Below are positions 37,437 through 64,000 of a stretch of 64,000 nucleotides of DNA, piece after piece. The notes beneath the pieces were generated by a model that worked only from the letters and a program-made list of their open reading frames with translations, had not been told where the DNA came from and made no database searches. How positions within the stretch are numbered: the stretch's first letter is position 1; the number at the start of each line of letters is the position of its first letter. The position numbers and the translations under genes are program-made. Origin of the DNA: Amorphochlora amoebiformis (Eukaryota > Cercozoa > Chlorarachniophyceae); NCBI GenBank assembly GCA_054601695.1, contig BAAHQB010000078.1:620001-684000 (forward strand), written 5' to 3'.

Positions 37437-37977
37437 ATGGCGACCCGTCTCCTTCAACGAGTCCGCCAGACAGCCCATAGCGTTCTTAAAAATCAGCTCG
37501 CTGAAGAAACCCATCGATTCTTCCCTCGAAACCGTCCTCTCGCGGTTCTGGCGTGCGTCAGCGGCGGTCCCGACTCAATGGCCCTTCTGGATGTCCTCCT
37601 AGAGAGGTGCGGATGCCTTTTTGAATTTGTCTGTACGTTTCCCGCCACAGAAACATGACAGGCCACTAAATTCAAATAAGTTATTGAATTGACAGTTAAA
37701 TTGTTCCAAATTTGCTCGATGTTCACATTTACACGGAAAGTGTACACTCTTACCCACAGATTGCGTCCGGAATGAGGAATCTTGACCCATCCTACGACCC
37801 GCGAGTTGTTCACTTTGACCACGGGCTTCGAGGTGAGGATTCAAGCCTCGATCGGCAGTTGGTGGTAGGTTCGAAATGTGTATGTTTATGTGTACTTTTG
37901 TGTGCACACTTTTTGTCCAAATCAATTTTGTCAATCCGAGCTGTCTTCAATCATATCTTGGACCACCGGTCTCAGAG

Positions 37978-38013
<36 letters not shown>

Positions 38014-38135
38014 ATACACACACATATATATATATTATATATATATACATATACATACATTATAATATATATTATACATATACATACATATACACACATA
38101 ATATATACATACATATATATTATATACATATATAC

Positions 38136-38180
<45 letters not shown>

Positions 38181-38343
38181 CATACATTATATATACATAC
38201 ATACATACATACACACATACATATACATACACACATACATACACATACTATATATATACATACATTATATATACATATATATATACATACATATATATAT
38301 ATACATACATGTATACACATCTACATATACATGCATATATATC

Positions 38344-38387
<44 letters not shown>

Positions 38388-38671
38388 TGTGTATACACAT
38401 ACACATATATATGCGTGTGTGTGTATGTATGCATAAATACATCCACATATGTATATATATATGTATATACATACATATACATACATACATACATATATAC
38501 ATACATATATATATATATATATATACATACATATACATGCGTATACACATATATATACAATATATATATACATATATGTATACATACATACATATACAAC
38601 ATATATATATACACATATATACATATACACATATATATATATCAACATGACCAATCATGTGGACACGTGTC

Positions 38672-38725
<54 letters not shown>

Positions 38726-38950
38726 CAGGTAGACACATGTAAGAGGCTGCGAGGAGATTTCGAGGTGTATGTGCGTGAGTGGGAAGAGGGGAACTCAAAG
38801 CATCCAAAGGGGTATTAGGGTTTTATACTTACATATGTTTTTCCTGCCTGCATATTTATATATATATATATATATATATATACATACATATATACATATG
38901 AAGTGATGTATGTGCAACTGTATTCTATATAATTTACACACACACACACA

Positions 38951-38990
<40 letters not shown>

Positions 38991-39103
38991 CGATATATAA
39001 CATATATAAATTATATATATATATACATATATACATAATATATATATCAGCTTACAGGACGCCGCGCGTTGTTGGAGGTCGCAAGAGCTTGAGCAGGTGC
39101 GCG

Positions 39104-39169
<66 letters not shown>

Positions 39170-39226
39170 AAAATATATAATATACATATATATATACATA
39201 TATATTTGTATATATACATATATGTG

Positions 39227-39263
<37 letters not shown>

Positions 39264-39292
39264 AAAATATATTTGCATGTATATATTATATG

Positions 39293-39340
<48 letters not shown>

Positions 39341-39398
39341 ATTGAATATATATTAGATACAGACATATATATATATATATATACTATATATATATATA

Positions 39399-39441
<43 letters not shown>

Positions 39442-39465
39442 AAAATTGAATATATATTACATGCA

Positions 39466-39512
<47 letters not shown>

Positions 39513-39965
39513 GATATATATATATATATATATATACGTAACGCAACGATACGGTAGGACGGTAGTCCACAGAATGATTAAGGTCGGTTTGAATTATAAA
39601 TGATGGAAGAATCATACAAGGCCAAATTTTCGTGCATAAGTACTGCAACTGCATGGATACTATAATTACATGGTACTACAAACTGTGTTAAATGGGGTAC
39701 CCAGGGTGGGTACTATGGGGCTCAATGTGGGACATGGCGCGACGTCACGCTCATCACGCCCCGAAGCCCGCCCCGTTACTAGCGGGTACTGTTGGATACC
39801 ACCCGGTACTACCGGTATTATCGAATGTGACGATCTCCAGGAATCTCCGGAATCTCCAGCGATCTCCAGCTATCTACAGTATACGCACGACAATGTTTCA
39901 ACACGCTATCGATATCTACTCTTCGAACTGGGTCTCCTTATGCTATTTATATTGATGCTTTATCA

Positions 39966-39999
<34 letters not shown>

Positions 40000-40259
40000 A
40001 TGTATATACATATGTGTGTGTGTTTGTGCATAAAATCATTGAACGCACCAAACAACAACAGGCAATCTTCGAAATGCTCGAAAAGAATGAGGGTGTCAAG
40101 ACGAAGGCAGTAGACCTTGGAGGGGGATATCAAGCGCTCTGTCAGGGTGGGGACGTGAGGGTTGTTGAACCAGAATCTCGAGAGAGAGAGCTAAGCTGTA
40201 CGCGTATTTGTGTAAGATTGCATGCGGATCGTCGATCGCATGATCACAAATTATGTTGA
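37437..40259 (+). CDS. TILS: tRNA(Ile)-lysidine synthase, probably interrupted
   Basis: TilS makes lysidine at C34 of tRNA-Ile(CAU), in eukaryotes an organellar function. Exon 1 (37437-about 37628) has the PP-loop [14 protein letters not shown]. Exon 2 (37760-37864) has [20 protein letters not shown], the family HxDHGLR motif. Exon 3 (38729-38811) reads [20 protein letters not shown]. Exon 4 (39051-39102) reads [17 protein letters not shown], matching the family AR-x-x-R block. A last open block (40062-40259, stop TGA) has [20 protein letters not shown], resembling the TilS central/C-terminal domain. I found no exon for the following HHxDDxxET block between 39103 and 40061, where there are only TA tracts and a dispersed repeat. 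The exon 1 donor is uncertain (TTT|GTCTGT gives the right phase). Either an exon was missed or the gene is broken. Confidence 0.72.
39535..39975 (-). repeat. Dispersed repeat, copy 2 (inverted, in the TilS gap)
   Basis: The reverse complement aligns along most of its length with 25838-26348. It lies between the last recognised upstream TilS exon (39102) and the C-terminal block (40062), bounded by TA on both sides. It carries GC-rich core words (GACGTCGCG, CCGGTAGTACCGG). Confidence 0.7.
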
Positions 40260-41290
40260 AACAATCACATGAGCTTAACTATCTCGAATCAGACTTACCG
40301 CGTCACGGTTATTCTCGGTCTTTCCTACTGTACCTACGATGTTTGAGATTGAATTCTGATGAATGGAAACTGTTTGAATATCATTACTATGCTTATTCTA
40401 GTTATTCTACTAGTCAAGAACAAAGATCGGATACTGCGGCATACTACTGCCGCTACGTAGTATTAATAGCCTAATCAAATGGACTGATCATATGCTCATG
40501 ATAAAAGTATAAAACGCAGCTAGGCACAACAATAGTCACGGTAGTCAACTAGAGATAGTACGTACTAGTTAAGGTTTAGTATTATATCTAACTTCAATGA
40601 TGTCTCAGGCCATGTACCATCGATCTATCCATTTTATCTAGATCCAGTTTGACTCTCCAAGAGTTAAGATGCACAAGATTTCGCAAGTTGAAGGCTGTAG
40701 TATGCGCTTCGTCGGAATCCATTTTACGTATACGTACGCATAATAAGCTAAAAAAAATAATTTATCAAGTGAGGTTTATGTGTGTAGACAGATGCACATA
40801 TGCATATTTTGATATATATCATTATGTATATATATATATATACATATATAATATATATACATATATATATTTATATATATATATATATATATATTAAGAG
40901 TTATATATTAGAGTTATCTGATCCCTCTCGACTATAGATGCCATATATGTTAGAGTTACACATTAGAGTTATATATATTTTAAAGTTATATATTAGAGCT
41001 CGTAGATGCCATATATATTAGATATTAGAGTTATATATTATATATTAGAGTTATATATTAGATTTTAGAGTAATATAGAGTTATATATTAGATTTTAGAG
41101 TAATATATTAGAGTTATATATTAGATTCTAGAGTAATATATTAGGAGTTATATATCAGAGTTACATGATCCCTCTCGATCATAGATGCCACATATTAGAT
41201 ATCAGAGTTAGATATTAGAGTTATACATAAGAGTTACCTGATCCCTCTCGATCATAGATGCCACGTCATCACCTTTGCGGTCTTCGTATT
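40260..41290. repeat. TilS 3' flank and TTAGAGTTATATA array
   Basis: After the stop there are about 600 bp of unique sequence, then (about 40895-41240) tandem TTAGAGTTATATA/TTAGATTTTAGAGTAATATA units. Embedded in them are three copies of a block starting GATCCCTCTCGATC with ATAGATGCCA. No gene seen. Confidence 0.65.
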
Positions 41291-41430
41291 TCTATTAGAT
41301 TTTATGCATTTAGATATGTATATATAAATATGTATTTGTGTAGTATGTATATATATATATATATATTTATAATATATATATATGTATATATATATATATG
41401 TATAATATATATATATATACATACATATAA

Positions 41431-41642
<212 letters not shown>

Positions 41643-41710
41643 GTAAATAATATATGTATACACACACACACACACATATATATATATATGTATATTTACA
41701 TATATATTTC

Positions 41711-41753
<43 letters not shown>

Positions 41754-41808
41754 TATATATTATACATACATACATATATATATATATATTTCTCTATATT
41801 CAATATAT

Positions 41809-41844
<36 letters not shown>

Positions 41845-41906
41845 GTACATATATATAAATATATATAATATATATATGTGTGTATATATTTATATATAAT
41901 ATTTGT

Positions 41907-41993
<87 letters not shown>

Positions 41994-42089
41994 ATATATA
42001 TATATATATATATATACATATATACATATATATGTATGTATGTATATGTATATATGTATGTGTATATATATATATATGTAATATACATA

Positions 42090-42916
42090 TAAAAAGTAAT
42101 CAAGTCGTGGAAATTATCACTTCCGAGTTTTTGGCTTGGTCGGGGAAAGTAACCAAAGCGGAGTCGAAGAAATTCCGTTGAAACGGCGTTACTGTGAGTG
42201 GTGTGAGTGGCAAAAATGGGGGTGCGGAACATACCCTTTGAGAGGACATAATTAGGCTATTGCAGCCAGAAGCCTGCCGTCGACGCCATAGAATCAACGG
42301 AATCCACAAGATCTGGGTTCCGCCGGGGGAGGCCGCCAGAATGCACCGAGAAATAATTATTTCCGATTATTTCGGCTGAATCGGTACCAACGCATATATG
42401 TATAAAGGCCCTTTAATACTCACCCAAGTCGGGCCAAGAAGTGAATACCCATTTCACAAGTTTTTATTGAAACGGTGTTTTCACGACGGTTTCTAAAAAC
42501 TAGTCCCCGACTGCCCGTTACTGACCGGTACTAACGGTTGATTTTATTTAATTGGCGGGTAATCTGCCGTTTCGTTTCAAATTTCCCGAAGTGCGAGGCT
42601 TCGACCGTAGCTTTTTTCTCGCTCTCCTCTCATACCTTTCCCCACCCGGGCCACCCCCTTACAACCTCCTTAGCCGATAAATTCGTTTCGTAAATAAGGA
42701 GAGGAGTGAAGGGGTAGGTTCCGATCGTGGTGCCCGGGTTAGGAAATATGGCGGGAAGTTCAATAGATTTTTGAATCGTGACAACACCTTTTTCAATCAC
42801 ATTTCAATCACATCGCTTCCTTTCTCTTCTGCTGCAGCTACTTTTAAATTTCATAAAATGGAGCCCCGAAATTGGGAGAACATTTGAAAACAAAAACTGT
42901 TTTTGCTTGTAGGATC
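42090..42916. other. Unique region upstream of tetraspan B
   Basis: TA-free sequence with the 5' flank of B. It includes CCGTTACTGACCGGTACTAACGG near 42515 in two pieces (CCGTTA and TAACGG in inverted orientation) and CCGTTTCGTTTC. A 42-codon frame at about 42252-42380 contains KIWVPPGEAARMHREI, faintly like a Ty3-type integrase N-terminal region but too short and isolated to call. Confidence 0.4.
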
Positions 42917-51993
<9,077 letters not shown>

Positions 51994-52152
51994 GGCCGCC
52001 TTCGGAACCCACAGAACCACGGAACCCAGAACCACGATGTCAGAATTACGGAACCCATACCGTCGGATAATACAAGTGTTTTGTAATTCATGTTGTGCAC
52101 AACTTTAGACTCGCGCTGGACAAAATTCCGTAACTGTCTCTGGAGGTTAGGA

Positions 52153-52248
<96 letters not shown>

Positions 52249-52257
52249 GAGTGTGTG

Positions 52258-52330
<73 letters not shown>

Positions 52331-52353
52331 CATACAATATGGTAGATATATAC

Positions 52354-52395
<42 letters not shown>

Positions 52396-52842
52396 TTATA
52401 CAAGGTCTAGCCTATGATCTCAGTAACTTCTAGATAAGCCTGTTTGTGGTATACATGATCTCGTACGCGCATATGCATATCAAGTTATAACTTATTATTT
52501 TTCGTTAATCTAACACAGTAAGTGTACAACTAGAATAATCTAGATAATCTTTCAGTTTACCGGGATCTAATTGAATTCAGTAGAACCTAGGTAACTTATA
52601 AACTTTGGTAAATTTCTCTAATTACTAGAATTAAGTTTCTAGCTACACCCAGAAATTGAACTTCAATATGCTCTCAGAGCCATATATAGATCTATCTAGC
52701 TATAGGTAAGTCTAGTAAGTAAATGTAAAACAATAAGCTCGGTCTGCAACTCAAGTTAGACATTTGTCCGGCCTGTAGCGATACGAATCATACGATCATA
52801 TATCTAGTATATGATGCATGACAACAAGACGTGTCGGATGAA

Positions 52843-52877
<35 letters not shown>

Positions 52878-53719
52878 ATGCTGCTACAGAGTCCAGACAT
52901 GTCTGTAGTACGCTAGCTGCTAAATATAACATCTGGTATGCCAGAGGCTATATATTACCTAGATTTGACAGGAATTCGTACAATGTATATATGTCTAGTA
53001 TGTATGCAAATCGTACGATGTAACCATTGTCGAATCTTAACCCACATTTTTATTTTTTTTTCAAATTTTTTTGGGTAATATATATATAATCTTCATATGC
53101 GCGCGCATGATCAACGGCGATAAGTAAGGCCACCGGGCTACAGTATATGAAATATCCTACCGTGTAGATAGAATGTGTAAATTTAATTGCCTAAAAAACA
53201 CCATGTGTCACTCATTTTCGGACAGAAGAAAATATACTTCGCCGTGCCCCTTCTCACGGGCCTCTCGGGAGACGAGTCGGGTTCCCTCCCTCCCCCCTTC
53301 TACACATGCTCACAGGATTTAAAATGTGAAATTAGTTTATATATTTTTAAGGCGATATACATAACGAGCAGCGGTATATCCGGTTTTAACCGGTAGTATC
53401 CGAGCTAGTCACCGTTTTTGACGGTTTAGCAACAGCGTTACCTGAACAATTTCTAATCGCAATTTGTCGGGTAGGACCGGAGCACGCTTATTGACTTCGA
53501 ATCCAGACTTTTGGCGAATTCACCCAAAGAAAATCAGTCTGCCCTTCCCTGAATTTAGAACTTCTTTGCTTTCCGTATCTACAGGAAGTCGGTGCCAGGT
53601 GGGGGGGGGGGGGAAGGGAAACGGGCAGGGGAAAAACTAATGGAGAGAACTATATTTAGACTGAAAGTCCGAACTTTTCGGCTTTGAAATGGAAAATGAT
53701 ATTTTTAATAGGCCAAGAA
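51994..53719. other. Intergenic region between tetraspan B and C
   Basis: The B 3' flank has four CGGAACCCA/GGAACCCA words (51995-52065). Then TA tracts (52155-52395), unique AT-rich sequence, and the C 5' flank with CCGGTTTTAACCGG at 53380, CACCGTTTTTGACGG, GCGTTA and a 12-14-base G run near 53600. No supported gene. Confidence 0.45.
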
Positions 53720-63921
<10,202 letters not shown>

Positions 63922-63940
63922 GTGAGCATATATGCACGCA

Positions 63941-63985
<45 letters not shown>

Positions 63986-64000
63986 ATATTATATAAATAT

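Noticed and set aside
40649-40897. 82-codon frame downstream of TilS
   Set aside because: No motif, and its second half is TA translation.
42252-42380. Possible retrotransposon integrase fragment (KIWVPPGEAARMHREI)
   Set aside because: A 42-codon frame with only a faint family resemblance. No reverse transcriptase, LTR or flanking frame supports it; a profile search would be needed.

Overview
The window is nuclear DNA of an intron-rich eukaryote whose non-coding sequence is dominated by (TA)n microsatellites. TTAGGG/CCCTAA telomere-type repeats occur in many internal arrays, so the telomere repeat is probably TTAGGG. Almost all long open frames here are artefacts (Tyr/Ile runs from TA, or Leu/Arg/Val/Gly runs from TTAGGG). 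The genes are built from many short exons of about 30-150 bp, and TA tracts often run up to the splice sites. I rebuilt the exons by hand from donor and acceptor dinucleotides, reading phase and protein-family similarity. Four complete models (PTEN-like, TBCCD1, the WW protein and tetraspan B) close in frame from ATG to a standard stop, which is strong internal support. The organism is not identifiable with certainty. A TBCCD1 gene (centriole/flagellar biology) and a TilS gene (organellar tRNA modification) fit a flagellated protist or alga.

Layout. 1-4087: TA tracts and telomere-type arrays, no gene seen. 16903-4088 (minus): a 21-exon gene for a 404-residue PTEN-type phosphatase in which a PDZ domain replaces the C2 domain. 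17370-21068 (plus): a four-exon TBCCD1 gene, divergent from PTEN across a 466-bp spacer. 22654-about 35620 (plus): tetraspan gene A. 37073-36392 (minus): a five-exon gene for a small WW-domain protein. 37437-about 40259 (plus): TilS, divergent from the WW gene, with its central metal-site segment missing. 42917-51993 (plus): tetraspan gene B, complete, 14 exons, 283 residues. 53720 to beyond the right edge (plus): tetraspan gene C. A, B and C are paralogues that begin MCCCCG and share most intron positions and phases.

The most unusual feature is structural. Many exons are accompanied by partial copies of themselves ('echoes'), each ending in or bordered by TA. Most copies downstream of an exon carry its 3' end plus the donor site, and most upstream copies carry the acceptor plus its 5' end. 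Some have intact splice sites and some are decayed. The extreme case is a 1.8-kb array of a 17-bp unit whose first unit is the donor of a PDZ-coding exon of the PTEN gene. Telomere-type arrays sit inside introns, in one case in the same intron of two paralogues. A non-TA dispersed repeat occurs twice in opposite orientation, once in tetraspan gene A and once in the TilS gap.
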